NCBI GenBank assembly: GCA_022826045.1
Contig: JAJDVQ010000078.1
Coordinates: 1 to 64,000 of the forward strand
DNA from: Acidimicrobiia bacterium
Lineage (GTDB): Bacteria > Actinomycetota > Acidimicrobiia > Acidimicrobiales > Poriferisodalaceae
DNA: 64,000 nt
Direction: 5' to 3'
Below, piece after piece: positions 37,374-45,892 of the stretch. The notes under the pieces were generated by a model that did no database searches, had not been told where the DNA came from, and saw only the letters and a list, made by a program, of their open reading frames with translations. The position numbers and the translations under genes were made by a program. The first letter of the stretch is position 1. Each line of letters starts with the position of its first letter.

Positions 37374-38540
37374 ATGCTGACGAGACGGGGCTGGATCGCC
37401 GGCATCGGCTCAATCGGGGCCGCCGGAGCCGGCCGATTCTTCGGCATCGGCGAGTTCATGGTACTGGCCGTTGCAGGGCTGTTGCTGGTCGGCACCGCTG
37501 CTGTCTGGACCCGGACCCGACGAGTCCGCCTGCGGATCCAGCGGTCGACCCAGCCTGCACGCGTTCACGCTGGCGGAACCGCCCGCGTCACGCTGACTGT
37601 CACCAACCTGGGAGGTCCAGCGCCGGTATTGCAATTGAGCGACCCGGTGACGGGAACGCTCGGCGCTCGCCTGCGCATCGGACCGATGCTGTCCGCAGAG
37701 CGCGTGCAGGCGACGTACCTGCTGCCGACCGAGCGCCGCGGGCGCCTCGAGATCGGCCCGGCCGATGTCGCCGTAGTTGATCCGCTGGGTTTGGCCAGAA
37801 CGTCGATCGGCTCCGGGCCGCGCACGACGCTGGTGGTGTACCCCGCCACTCAGACGCTGGTGCCGCCTCGCCTGGCCCGAGGACCTGAACCGCTCGGCGC
37901 GGCCGCCGACGTGCACACTCTGCAGCGCATCGGCGAGGACTTCTACGCCTTGCGCGATTACACCGTCGGCGATGATCTCCGACGGATTCACTGGCCGTCG
38001 ACAGCGCGACTCGGCCGGCCGATGGTGCGCGAGGACGAGGTTCCCCGCCGCAGCCGGGTCACGGTGGTGCTCGACACGCGCAGCGCAACCCTCGACCCCG
38101 ATCGCTTCGAGCTCGCGGTGTCAGCAGCTGCCAGCGTCGTGCTGGCCTGCGCGTCGCGCCACGATCCCCTGCGGCTGCTCACGGTGGCCGGGGCCGACAC
38201 CGGATTCGTCACATCAGGCGAAGGCTTGGCCCAGGTATTCGATCACCTGGCGGAGGTCTCCACCTCTGGAACCGGAACCCTGCGAGCAACGCTGGCTGCA
38301 GCCGCTTCCGCGTCCACCGGCGCCGTCGTAGTGGTACTCGGCGGGCCTTCGCTCGAAGCGGCGCAGGACGCTGAGTCGATATCGGCAGCCGAGTCGCGTA
38401 GCTCCGCTCTGACGATCATCCGCATCCAAGCGCCCGATGCCAAGCTTCCGGCGGGCGGAACGCGCTGGGTCGACATCACGCGCGCTGCCGATCTGCCAGC
38501 CCGCTGGGCCGCTGCCCAGGCAGAGACGGTGCCGGCATGA
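37374..38540 (+). CDS. DUF58 domain-containing protein
   Basis: A 388-residue protein. The N-terminal region has a hydrophobic pair (about 7-50), followed by a beta-rich, extracytoplasmic-type segment (ARVHAGGTARVTLTVTNLGG). The DUF58/vWA-like core includes YTVGDDLRRIHWPSTARLGR and VREDEVPRRSRVTVVLDTRS. Function is undefined; it is a conserved partner of MoxR ATPases. It begins 27 bases after moxR, and its stop overlaps the next ATG by four bases. Confidence 0.88.
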   Translation: MLTRRGWIAGIGSIGAAGAGRFFGIGEFMVLAVAGLLLVGTAAVWTRTRRVRLRIQRSTQPARVHAGGTARVTLTVTNLGGPAPVLQLSDPVTGTLGARLRIGPMLSAERVQATYLLPTERRGRLEIGPADVAVVDPLGLARTSIGSGPRTTLVVYPATQTLVPPRLARGPEPLGAAADVHTLQRIGEDFYALRDYTVGDDLRRIHWPSTARLGRPMVREDEVPRRSRVTVVLDTRSATLDPDRFELAVSAAASVVLACASRHDPLRLLTVAGADTGFVTSGEGLAQVFDHLAEVSTSGTGTLRATLAAAASASTGAVVVVLGGPSLEAAQDAESISAAESRSSALTIIRIQAPDAKLPAGGTRWVDITRAADLPARWAAAQAETVPA

Positions 38541-40813
38541 CGCGCCGAACCTTGTGGCAGGTCGAAGCCTCCTTGTGGGCCTTGACGCTCATCTCTGTGC
38601 TCATGGCGCGTCGGCTGTTCGACTCCTGGGATTATGCGCCGCTGTGGCTCATCCTGGCGGCAGGCGGTCACGCGACTGCGGCGGTGACCAGGCGTCAGCG
38701 CTGGCCGCTGGCTCTGTCCATCACGGCTTCAACGGTGGTGCTGATCATTGCCCAAGGCATCGCTCTGTACTCCGGGACGCTGTGGTTGCGCCTTCTGCCG
38801 AGTGCGGAAACCTTGCGGCAGGCGGCATCCGACATCGAGTCGGCGTGGCACGCATTCGGCATAGTGGAGGCACCCACGCCGGCAACAGCGGGATTCCTGC
38901 TGGTCGGCGGCGCCGCCGTATGGCTTGCGGCGTTCTGCGCTGATGCCGTCTCGCTGCGGGCACGTCTCTCCACCGAAGCACTGCTGCCCAGCTTCGGCGT
39001 GCTCGCCTTCGTCGGAGCTCTCGGTACTGACGATTGGCGCATCCGCAGCGCTGCAGCGATGGTGCTGTGCGCGGTCGTGTTTGTCGCCGCTCATGGCATT
39101 CACCACACGGCGGACCGAGTGCTCCTCGGGGCATCTGAACGTCGGCGTTCGACCGTGCCCATGCGCACAGCTCTCCGATTCGGCACCGCTGCGGCAGTCA
39201 TCGCAGCGTTGGCGGTACCGCTGCTGCCCGGCAGCGATGCCCCAGCGATCGTGTCGTGGAAGGACCTCGACGGCACCGCACCGGCATCGCGAGTCACGAT
39301 CAGCCCGCTGGTCAATGCGCAAGGGCGCCTCGTGGGCGCTTCAGACGCCGAGTTGTTCCGGGTCGAAGCCGATGCGCCCGCGTACTGGCGAATGTCCGGA
39401 CTGAGCCAGTTCGACGGTGAGTTCTGGGGTTCAGAGCAGCTCTACGCCAACACGGCTCAAGCGCTCAGCGGCCCTGTCAGCCCAAGTGTGTTCACCCAGA
39501 CATTCACCATCAGCGCACTCGACAGCATCTGGCTGCCTGCCGCATTCGAACCGGTCGCCTATGACGGCCCCGATGCGCTCTACGACGCCGAAACCGGAAC
39601 GCTCGTCACGACTCACAACACCATGCTGGAGCCCGGGTTGAGCTACACCGTGCGCTCGGCATCTGACATTCCCTCGCTTGCGGGCTTGGTGGCCGCCGAC
39701 GGAGATGTACCGCCTGAGATCGCCGAGAAATATCTGGGACTGCCCGACGGCTTCAACCCTCGGGTTGCCGGCCTCGCCGCCGAGATCACGGCCGATGCAT
39801 CTGGCCCATATGCGAAGGCGCTGGTGCTCCAGGACTTCTTTCTCGAGAACTTCGTCTACTCGCTGCGAGTTCCGAGCGGTCACGGCACCGATCGCATGGA
39901 ACAGTTCCTGTTCGAGGACCGCCGCGGGTATTGCGAGCAGTTCGCCGGGACCTACGCCGCGATGGCCCGCTCCATCGGGCTGCCCGCCCGGGTTGCCGTC
40001 GGCTTCACGCCAGGCGAGCTCGCCGACGGCGTGTACGTCGTCACCGGCTCCCACTACCACGCATGGCCGGAGGTATGGATCGGCGGGAGATGGGTGTACT
40101 TCGAGCCGACGCCGGGCCGGGGCGCCCCCGGTGCGGTCGTCTACACAGGTGTGCCCACCCAGCAAGTCGTGCCGGGCGATCCGGAGGCAGCGGGCGAGGC
40201 GGGCTCGGGGTTCATCGGTCAACTGGGCATCGAGGATCTAGAGGGCCTCTCGGACGATTTTGGGGGGTTCATAGACGTCCTCGGCGCCGACGGCTCCGGA
40301 GAGGAGACCGGAGTCTGGTCCGAATGGCTCGTCGTGCCTTTCTACGCCGTTGTCGCCGTCGGCGTGCTGTGGCTCATAGCGATTCCCGCCGCAGTGAGAC
40401 TCCGGCGAGTGCTGCACCACCGGCGTGCCCGCCACGATGCTCGCGCCGCAATTGCGGCTGCCTGGGACGACGTGGCCGAGACACTGTTCAACCTCGGCAT
40501 CGATCGCCGCCCCGCCGAGACCCACGTCGAGTTCGCGAACCGCGTGCGCAGCAGGCTGCGCATCGAGACGGGCGATCTGCAGACGCTTGCCGTCGCGGCA
40601 CAAGAGGCCAGTTACGCCGCAGACCCGCCATCGACGCAAACCGTGGCAGCGGCACGCTCGAGCGCCGAGCACCTGGAGACTCGCATCCGAGCGGCGCGCA
40701 GCCGCTGGGACCGGATCGGCGCCGCGTGCCGGCCCACGATGCTCGTATCCGGACCTCGATCGCGTCGCCGGGGTCGAGAAAGCCGCAACGGTGTGCTGGT
40801 GCGCGACCGGTAA
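38537..40813 (+). CDS. TgpA-like membrane transglutaminase-domain protein (DUF3488)
   Basis: A 758-residue membrane protein. The N-terminal part (residues 1-240) has six to seven hydrophobic helices. The central extracytoplasmic transglutaminase-like domain carries Cys466 in RRGYCEQFAGTYAAMARSIG, His508 in SHYHAWPEVW, and a third-residue region WVYFEPTPG (Glu where Asp is more usual, though Glu is common in actinobacterial homologues). A membrane helix near 600 and a cytoplasmic DUF4129-like end follow. Relatives are linked to envelope or peptidoglycan metabolism. It is third in the MoxR operon. Confidence 0.88.
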   Translation: MTRRTLWQVEASLWALTLISVLMARRLFDSWDYAPLWLILAAGGHATAAVTRRQRWPLALSITASTVVLIIAQGIALYSGTLWLRLLPSAETLRQAASDIESAWHAFGIVEAPTPATAGFLLVGGAAVWLAAFCADAVSLRARLSTEALLPSFGVLAFVGALGTDDWRIRSAAAMVLCAVVFVAAHGIHHTADRVLLGASERRRSTVPMRTALRFGTAAAVIAALAVPLLPGSDAPAIVSWKDLDGTAPASRVTISPLVNAQGRLVGASDAELFRVEADAPAYWRMSGLSQFDGEFWGSEQLYANTAQALSGPVSPSVFTQTFTISALDSIWLPAAFEPVAYDGPDALYDAETGTLVTTHNTMLEPGLSYTVRSASDIPSLAGLVAADGDVPPEIAEKYLGLPDGFNPRVAGLAAEITADASGPYAKALVLQDFFLENFVYSLRVPSGHGTDRMEQFLFEDRRGYCEQFAGTYAAMARSIGLPARVAVGFTPGELADGVYVVTGSHYHAWPEVWIGGRWVYFEPTPGRGAPGAVVYTGVPTQQVVPGDPEAAGEAGSGFIGQLGIEDLEGLSDDFGGFIDVLGADGSGEETGVWSEWLVVPFYAVVAVGVLWLIAIPAAVRLRRVLHHRRARHDARAAIAAAWDDVAETLFNLGIDRRPAETHVEFANRVRSRLRIETGDLQTLAVAAQEASYAADPPSTQTVAAARSSAEHLETRIRAARSRWDRIGAACRPTMLVSGPRSRRRGRESRNGVLVRDR

Positions 40814-40842
40814 GCGTCGACGCGATCAGTTCGATCCCGGAC

Positions 40843-41220
40843 TCAGCTGGGATCGTTGCGAAAGCGGCGTCGCATACGATCGCCGAACGAGTCGGCGCTG
40901 CGAGGCCGTGTGCGCTTCGCTATCGAATCCGACACCTTTTCAAGACCCAGCCGGCCCATCTTGCGAACGTTCCGTTCGATCACGACGGCACTTGCGAAGA
41001 CGACCAGAAACGCCACGAACGACAACGCGAAGTGCACCTGCAGACCGAGGCCGATGCCGACCAGGCCCAGCACGCCGCCCAGCACTGCCCACCTGATATT
41101 GCGCAAGGCGTGTCTCGTCAGGGTGGTCTCCGACACCTCCCGGGCGAATTCAGGATCGTTGTCGTAGAAGTCCTTCTCGATCTCGAGCAGGATGCGTTGT
41201 TCGTCTTCCGAGAGCGGCAC
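40843..41220 (-). CDS. DUF3040 domain-containing membrane protein
   Basis: A 125-residue actinobacterial protein. PLSEDEQRILLEIEKDFYDN with DPEFAREV is the DUF3040 signature, followed by two membrane helices (about 44-63 and 66-84) and a basic tail ending MRRRFRNDPS. The function is unknown; members are often near division or envelope genes. GTG 41220 gives the family N-terminus. It converges with the transglutaminase gene 30 bases away. Confidence 0.83.
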   Translation of the reverse strand: MPLSEDEQRILLEIEKDFYDNDPEFAREVSETTLTRHALRNIRWAVLGGVLGLVGIGLGLQVHFALSFVAFLVVFASAVVIERNVRKMGRLGLEKVSDSIAKRTRPRSADSFGDRMRRRFRNDPS

Positions 41221-41313
41221 GCACAGGCTCCACATGCTGATTGCCGATGTTGCTGCCAGTGTAGGACCGTTCCCGACCTCACTTCCACGCGCCATGGTGC
41301 GCGGTTCTGTCTC

Positions 41314-42693
41314 TCAGCGTCCCCAGCGTCGCTCGCCCGGCGCACCGTCACGCAGTCCGGCTGCACCGTGACTGATGACGGCGCCGCCGAAACGGCCCCG
41401 AATTGCATCGAGTGCGTCGGCCAGCCTGCGATCCAGCTCAGCGTCACCGGTCGGGCCGGACTCGGCATCTCTTGAGGAAACGGACTCTCCGCTGAGATGT
41501 CGTCCGACGCCCAGCTCAAGCTGGAGCTGGGTCTCAGGTGCTGTCAGCGCCTCGACTCCGATTCCGGCGGGGCTACGCGCCGACGGTGCGGATGTCTCGC
41601 TGATGTTCGATGCGGCGACGCCCAGCAGCCGGATCCCGGTACTCAGGTCCAGTCTGGCGATGAGCCCATGCGCCACGCCGGCCAGCAACCGAGGCGTCTG
41701 GATCGGTTCGGCCAGGGTGTGCGCCCGCGTCCGCAGTGAGAAATCCGGATACTTGACCTTGACTGTGACGGTCCGGGCCACCAGACCGTTCGCTCGCAGG
41801 CGCGATGCGACAGCGTCGGCGAGACGCACAATTTCGCCTCGCAGTCGATCGGGATCGCGCACATCGGTGTCGAAGGTCTCCTCGTGGCTGACCGAGCGGT
41901 GGATGCCACCCCGATGTACCGGCCGGTCGTCGATGCCCCTGGCCAGCGCAGCGAGTTGGGTGCCGTGCGTAGTGCCGACGGCAGCGACGAGCCGCTCGAC
42001 AGGCACTGCAGCCAAGTCGCCCACCGAGACGACATCGATGTCGTTGAGCCGTCTGAGTGTGACAGGACCCACGCCCCACAGGGCCTCCACGCGATGTGCC
42101 CACAAGAAGGCGAGCTGCTCCGCGCGCTCGACGACCCGGACGCCCAGTCCCGGCTCTGGTCCCGAGGACTGCACCGTCGGCTTTGCGGCGACGGAGGCAA
42201 GCTTGGCAAGGGTCTTGTTCGACGCGACGCCGACGGAACAGTCGAGATCGGTGGCCTGGCGTACTGCGCTGCGCAGGTGCCACGCAATCTCAGGTGAGGG
42301 GCCGAACAGACGGTGTGCGCCCGAGACATCCAGGAATGCCTCGTCGAGGGCAATCGGCTCGACGATAGGCGTGACCGACTCGAAGACTTCGGCGATGGCC
42401 TCCGAGGCTTCTGCATAGCCGGAGAAGTCCGAGGTGACCACGACCGCAGCCGGACACAACCGGCGAGCCCGAGCTGTCGGCATTGCAGCATGCACGCCTG
42501 CCGCGCGCGCCTCGTAGCTGGCAGACGCCACGACGCCTCGCCGTCCTGATCCCCCCACGATCACCGGCCGGCCGACCAGAGTGGGATCGCGCTTGCGCTC
42601 CACCTCGACATAGAAGGCATCCATGTCGACGTGCAGGATTGGCAACTCGTCGGGGTTCGCAACGGCGAGATGGTCGCGCTGGTCGTCGGCCAC
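41314..42693 (-). CDS. dinB: DNA polymerase IV (Y family)
   Basis: A 459-residue translesion polymerase. The metal aspartate Asp23 is in ILHVDMDAFYVEVE, and Asp117-Glu118 are in EPIALDEAFLDVSG. VASASYEARAAGVHAAMPTA is the fingers region, VGVASNKTLAKLASVAAKP and EALWGVGPVTLRRLNDID cover the HhH part, and a little-finger domain ends with LLGVAASNI. The roughly 100-residue C-terminal extension is variable and no clear beta-clamp motif is visible apart from QLQLELGV near residue 406. It is seven bases downstream of the Nudix gene. Confidence 0.93.
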   Translation of the reverse strand: MADDQRDHLAVANPDELPILHVDMDAFYVEVERKRDPTLVGRPVIVGGSGRRGVVASASYEARAAGVHAAMPTARARRLCPAAVVVTSDFSGYAEASEAIAEVFESVTPIVEPIALDEAFLDVSGAHRLFGPSPEIAWHLRSAVRQATDLDCSVGVASNKTLAKLASVAAKPTVQSSGPEPGLGVRVVERAEQLAFLWAHRVEALWGVGPVTLRRLNDIDVVSVGDLAAVPVERLVAAVGTTHGTQLAALARGIDDRPVHRGGIHRSVSHEETFDTDVRDPDRLRGEIVRLADAVASRLRANGLVARTVTVKVKYPDFSLRTRAHTLAEPIQTPRLLAGVAHGLIARLDLSTGIRLLGVAASNISETSAPSARSPAGIGVEALTAPETQLQLELGVGRHLSGESVSSRDAESGPTGDAELDRRLADALDAIRGRFGGAVISHGAAGLRDGAPGERRWGR

Positions 42694-42699
42694 AGGTCC

Positions 42700-43206
42700 T
42701 CAAGGCGCCGCGGGCGTCACCACCAGGCCGGCGCGGTGGTCACCGGTCACCGTGTACCGGAACACGTGGCCACGGCCGACATCGCCCCGCAGGTACGCCA
42801 GCAGCGGTTCGGCCATCCAGGCGTGCTGGCCGACGAGCAGGGACTCCATCTCGCCGCTGGGCACCCACTTGGCGTCGAACACGATGCCGTCGGGATCATC
42901 GACGTCCAGTTCGCCTGTCCACGCCTCCGCCTCGTGTACCTCGACGCGCAAGAACCAGCCCGGTCCGCCACTGCCGTCGGCCTCGACGGTGTAGAGCGGA
43001 CCGTTCCACGACGACACCACCAGACCGGTCTCTTCGGCGACTTCGCGCGTGAGTGCCCCGAGCACCGTCTCCCCCGGATCCACGACGCCGCCTGGTGTGC
43101 TCCAGTCGGTGGTGCCGTTGCGACGCAGGTTGTTGACCATGAGGACGGCGCAGTCACATCGCAGAATGCCGCCCGCGACTGCCCATCGGTGCAGCTGTTG
43201 GGACAC
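42700..43206 (-). CDS. Nudix hydrolase
   Basis: A 168-residue pyrophosphohydrolase. The full Nudix box GX5EX7REUXEEXGU spans residues 40-62 (GGVVDPGETVLGALTREVAEETGL in parts). It probably hydrolyses nucleoside diphosphate derivatives; the substrate is unknown. It lies directly upstream of dinB, so the pair may be co-transcribed and both could bear on damaged nucleotides, which is an inference. Confidence 0.9.
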   Translation of the reverse strand: MSQQLHRWAVAGGILRCDCAVLMVNNLRRNGTTDWSTPGGVVDPGETVLGALTREVAEETGLVVSSWNGPLYTVEADGSGGPGWFLRVEVHEAEAWTGELDVDDPDGIVFDAKWVPSGEMESLLVGQHAWMAEPLLAYLRGDVGRGHVFRYTVTGDHRAGLVVTPAAP

Positions 43207-43281
43207 CTAGGCAGTCTGCCACCGGGACATCGATTGCCGACCGAGCCGGGCTTGACTGGCGAAGCGCTGGCTGGTCGTACC

Positions 43282-43695
43282 ATGGCGCACGTGAGCGGGC
43301 CCCACGACAGCAAGCGGCACGATCGCTCGCCCACATCGAGCGCACCGGCCGGAGTTGGCGGCGCTGTCCTCACTCCTGCGCCGACGGCGCTGCCGTCGGT
43401 TCTCGCACGCGTCATCGCGTTCGGCGCCATTGTGATCGCCGCGGTCTGCGGAGGCCTGGTCGGCTATGCGATCAGTGCACTCGAATGCAGTCGGGGCTGC
43501 GTCGGGCCATCGCTCGCGGGTGCAGCGATCGGCGCCCTCACCGCTGCCGCCGGCGTCGCCGCAATCGCCGCGCTCGTTCTGCGATCCATGAGCGAGTGGG
43601 CTGATCAGGCCTCGGTGACACACCGACGGAGGGGCCGGCGTCGCGGACGCGGCACGGCAGCCCGGTTGGGAGATGACAAGGCGGCACAGCCGTGA
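43282..43695 (+). CDS. small membrane protein preceding mtrA
   Basis: A 137-residue protein of unknown family. The N-terminus is hydrophilic (residues 1-40), two membrane helices follow (about 41-64 and 76-100), a loop between them contains CSRGC, and the tail is strongly basic (RRRGRRRGRG). GTGA overlap with mtrA indicates coupled expression, so it may belong to the MtrAB signalling unit. ATG 43282 is used; the long upstream frame is antisense to the Nudix gene. Confidence 0.65.
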   Translation: MAHVSGPHDSKRHDRSPTSSAPAGVGGAVLTPAPTALPSVLARVIAFGAIVIAAVCGGLVGYAISALECSRGCVGPSLAGAAIGALTAAAGVAAIAALVLRSMSEWADQASVTHRRRGRRRGRGTAARLGDDKAAQP

Positions 43696-44372
43696 CCACC
43701 AACGTTCTCGCGGTCGAGGACGACGAGCGGATTCGCACGGCGCTGCGGCTGGCGCTCGAAGACGAAGGCTGGCACGTCAGCGAGGCCGAGTCGTGCGAAG
43801 AGGCGCTCGAGCGATTCGCTCCCGACAGCACGGACGTGGTGCTCGTGGACATCATGCTGCCCGGACTCGACGGCTTCGAATTGTGCCGATCCATCCGGCG
43901 GATCAGCCATGTGCCGATCATCATGGTGACAGCCCGCGACGACACCCATGATGTGGTTGCAGGGCTCGAGGCCGGTGCTGATGACTATCTCACCAAGCCG
44001 TTCGCTCCCAAAGAGCTCTCAGCACGGATCAGGGCGCTGTTGCGGCGGAGCCGGACCGTGGACGGCAGCGGACTGCCGCGCACCGTCGGCGACCTCGAGA
44101 TCTATCCCGACGAGGGTGTGGTGCGCAAGAACGACGAAGAACTGCACCTCACCAAGACGGAGTTCCGCCTGCTCTGCGAGTTGTCCGACAACCCCGGCAA
44201 AGTGATGAGCCGCGAGCAACTCCTCGAACGGGTCTGGGGCTACGACTACTTCGGCGACGGCCGGCTCGTCGATGTGCATGTGCGCCGGCTGCGCCTCAAG
44301 ATCGAGGATGATCCTGCCGACCCGCGCTACGTGGCGACGGCACGCGGCATGGGCTACAAGCTGCGAGCCTGA
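43692..44372 (+). CDS. mtrA: MtrA-like OmpR-family response regulator
   Basis: A 226-residue regulator. The receiver domain has Glu9-Asp10-Asp11, the phosphoacceptor Asp53 in VVLVDIMLPG, and Lys in DDYLTKPFAPKELSARIRAL. The winged helix includes LHLTKTEFRLLCELSDNPGK, EQLLERVWGYDYFGDGRLVD, VHVRRLRLKIEDDPADPRYV and GMGYKLRA. The sequence and the mtrA-mtrB-lpqB gene order identify the MtrA lineage, which controls cell division, cell-wall and osmotic genes in actinobacteria. The GTG start overlaps the membrane protein stop. Confidence 0.9.
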   Translation: MTTNVLAVEDDERIRTALRLALEDEGWHVSEAESCEEALERFAPDSTDVVLVDIMLPGLDGFELCRSIRRISHVPIIMVTARDDTHDVVAGLEAGADDYLTKPFAPKELSARIRALLRRSRTVDGSGLPRTVGDLEIYPDEGVVRKNDEELHLTKTEFRLLCELSDNPGKVMSREQLLERVWGYDYFGDGRLVDVHVRRLRLKIEDDPADPRYVATARGMGYKLRA

Positions 44373-44373
44373 A

Positions 44374-44406
44374 GTGAAGCCGCGCTGGCCGCGTCGGCAG
44401 CGATGA
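44374..44406 (+). CDS. candidate coupled mini-ORF 1 between mtrA and mtrB
   Basis: GTG 44374 opens a 10-codon frame reading VKPRWPRRQR, starting one base after the mtrA stop and ending in a TGA that overlaps the next ATG (ATGA). It resembles the beginning of MtrB (MRVRWPRPLR). Coding status is uncertain; it may be a degraded copy of the mtrB start or a coupling device. Confidence 0.3.
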   Translation: MKPRWPRRQR

Positions 44407-44513
44407 GGGTTCGCTGGCCACGGCCGTTGCGGCGGCTGCTGGGTCCGATGGCGGCAGCCGCGCGCAGGCTGGAGCGATGAGGGTTCGCTGGCCACGGCCG
44501 TTGCGGCGGCTGC
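44399..44513 (+). repeat. 41-bp direct repeat at the mtrB start
   Basis: The 41 bases at 44399-44439 recur without mismatch at 44473-44513, an offset of 74 bases. Each copy contains an in-frame ATG followed by codons for RVRWPRPLRRL. The second copy provides the actual mtrB start. This looks like a recent tandem duplication. Confidence 0.9.
44403..44480 (+). CDS. candidate coupled mini-ORF 2 upstream of mtrB
   Basis: ATG 44403 opens a 25-residue frame, MRVRWPRPLRRLLGPMAAAA followed by RRLER. Its first eleven codons are identical to mtrB, and its TGA overlaps the mtrB ATG (ATGA). It arises from the 41-bp direct repeat. It could couple or tune mtrB translation, or be a scar with no function. 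Confidence 0.4.
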   Translation: MRVRWPRPLRRLLGPMAAAARRLER

Positions 44514-45892
44514 CGCTACGCGCCCGAGTCGTGGGCGCCTTCACGCTCGGTGCGTGCTTGGCGGCGTTCTTGCTCGTGGTGCTGACGTACAGCCTCTCGC
44601 GAGGATCGATGCTGGGCTCACGGCAGGACTCCTCCGAGGCGCAGTTCTTCGCCAACGCCACCCAGGTACAAGGCTCTCTACGCGCCGAGAGCCCTGATTT
44701 TGCGGTGCTGCTCGAATCGCTGCCGAGCCTCAGCGGCAGCCGCTCCATCGCGCGCACCGGACCGGATGTCTGGCGGTCGCCGTCGCTCGTTCCCAGCGAC
44801 CTGCCCGACGAGCTGGTGGCTGCCATCGAGCAATCCGACCAAGCACACGCGATGCGTTACCGGCTGGACGGCGTCCCCCAACTCGCTCTCGGCCTGCGCC
44901 TGCGCCCCGCAGCGGTGTCCCAGCTCAGCGAAACGCTGTACTTCGAGGTTGTGCCGCTCGCTGAGATCGAAGCGACGCTGGCGAGCCTGCGGTTGATCCT
45001 GGGCGTCGGGGCAGCTCTCACCGTCCTGCTCGGCGTCGCAATCGGAGCGTGGGCCGGCGGGCGGCTGCTGCGGCCGCTGGCCACCGTTTCCGACGCCGCC
45101 AATTCGATCGCTCATGGCAGATTCGACACTCGTGTCGAGCGCAGCGATGATCCCGATCTCGCCGTGATCGTCGAGTCGTTCAACGACATGGCCGACGCCA
45201 TGGAACGCCGGATAGCCCGAGATGCTCGCTTCGCGTCCGATGTCAGCCACGAGCTGCGATCTCCCCTGCAAACTCTGCGGAGTTCCGTCGACTACCTGAA
45301 CGGCCACCGCGATGAATTGTCGGCCCAGGGAGCTACTGCTCTCGACCTGCTGGCATCGGAAGTCGACCGGTTTCAGCAGCTGGTGCAAGACCTGCTCGAG
45401 ATCTCCCGGCCCGATGCCGACGGTTCTGTCTTCGAGCGGGGTCTCGTCAATGTGACCGAACTGGTGCAGCACCGGGTGCGGACGCTCGGCAACGGCGTGA
45501 GCCTCGAGATCAGTCCAGCAGCCACCGATGCTGTGGTGATCGGCGACAAGCGCGGGCTGGCTCAGGTCTTCGACAACCTGCTGCGCAACGCCGACAAGCA
45601 CGGCGGCGGCGCCACTCGCGTGCAGATCACGCGGCCCGGCTATTCCGTCCGGGTCGCCGTGGAAGACAACGGCCCGGGCGTTGCTCCCTCCGAGCGAGAT
45701 CTGGTGTTCGAACGCTTTACGCGCGGGGCTGCAGCGCGCAAGCGGGGTGCGGGATCGGGCGCCGGCTTGGGCCTCGCGCTCGTGTACGAGCACACACGAC
45801 GCCATGGCGGCTCAGTGCGCGTCGAGACCCGCAGCGACGGCGAACGAGGCGCACGGTTCGTGGTGGAGATGCCGATCGCGGGGCACCGATGA
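44477..45892 (+). CDS. mtrB: MtrB-like sensor histidine kinase
   Basis: A 471-residue membrane kinase, partner of MtrA. It has membrane helix 1 (about 17-38), an extracytoplasmic sensor region (39-170), membrane helix 2 (171-193), and a HAMP domain (194-245, LLRPLATVSDAANSIAHGRF). HisKA follows with the phospho-accepting His258 in FASDVSHELRSPLQTLRSSV, then HATPase boxes N (DNLLRNADKH), G1 (VEDNGPGV) and G2 (GAGSGAGLGLALVYE). The start ATG 44477 lies in the second copy of a 41-bp repeat. The stop overlaps the lipoprotein gene by four bases. Confidence 0.9.
   Translation: MRVRWPRPLRRLPLRARVVGAFTLGACLAAFLLVVLTYSLSRGSMLGSRQDSSEAQFFANATQVQGSLRAESPDFAVLLESLPSLSGSRSIARTGPDVWRSPSLVPSDLPDELVAAIEQSDQAHAMRYRLDGVPQLALGLRLRPAAVSQLSETLYFEVVPLAEIEATLASLRLILGVGAALTVLLGVAIGAWAGGRLLRPLATVSDAANSIAHGRFDTRVERSDDPDLAVIVESFNDMADAMERRIARDARFASDVSHELRSPLQTLRSSVDYLNGHRDELSAQGATALDLLASEVDRFQQLVQDLLEISRPDADGSVFERGLVNVTELVQHRVRTLGNGVSLEISPAATDAVVIGDKRGLAQVFDNLLRNADKHGGGATRVQITRPGYSVRVAVEDNGPGVAPSERDLVFERFTRGAAARKRGAGSGAGLGLALVYEHTRRHGGSVRVETRSDGERGARFVVEMPIAGHR

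Noticed and set aside
43252-43280. TTGACT -35 before the membrane protein gene at 43282
   Set aside because: The hexamer at the right distance (TCGTAC) is a poor -10 and would place the transcription start inside the first codons.
44678-45805. 375-residue minus-strand open frame
   Set aside because: It is antisense to the MtrB-like kinase; no family similarity.
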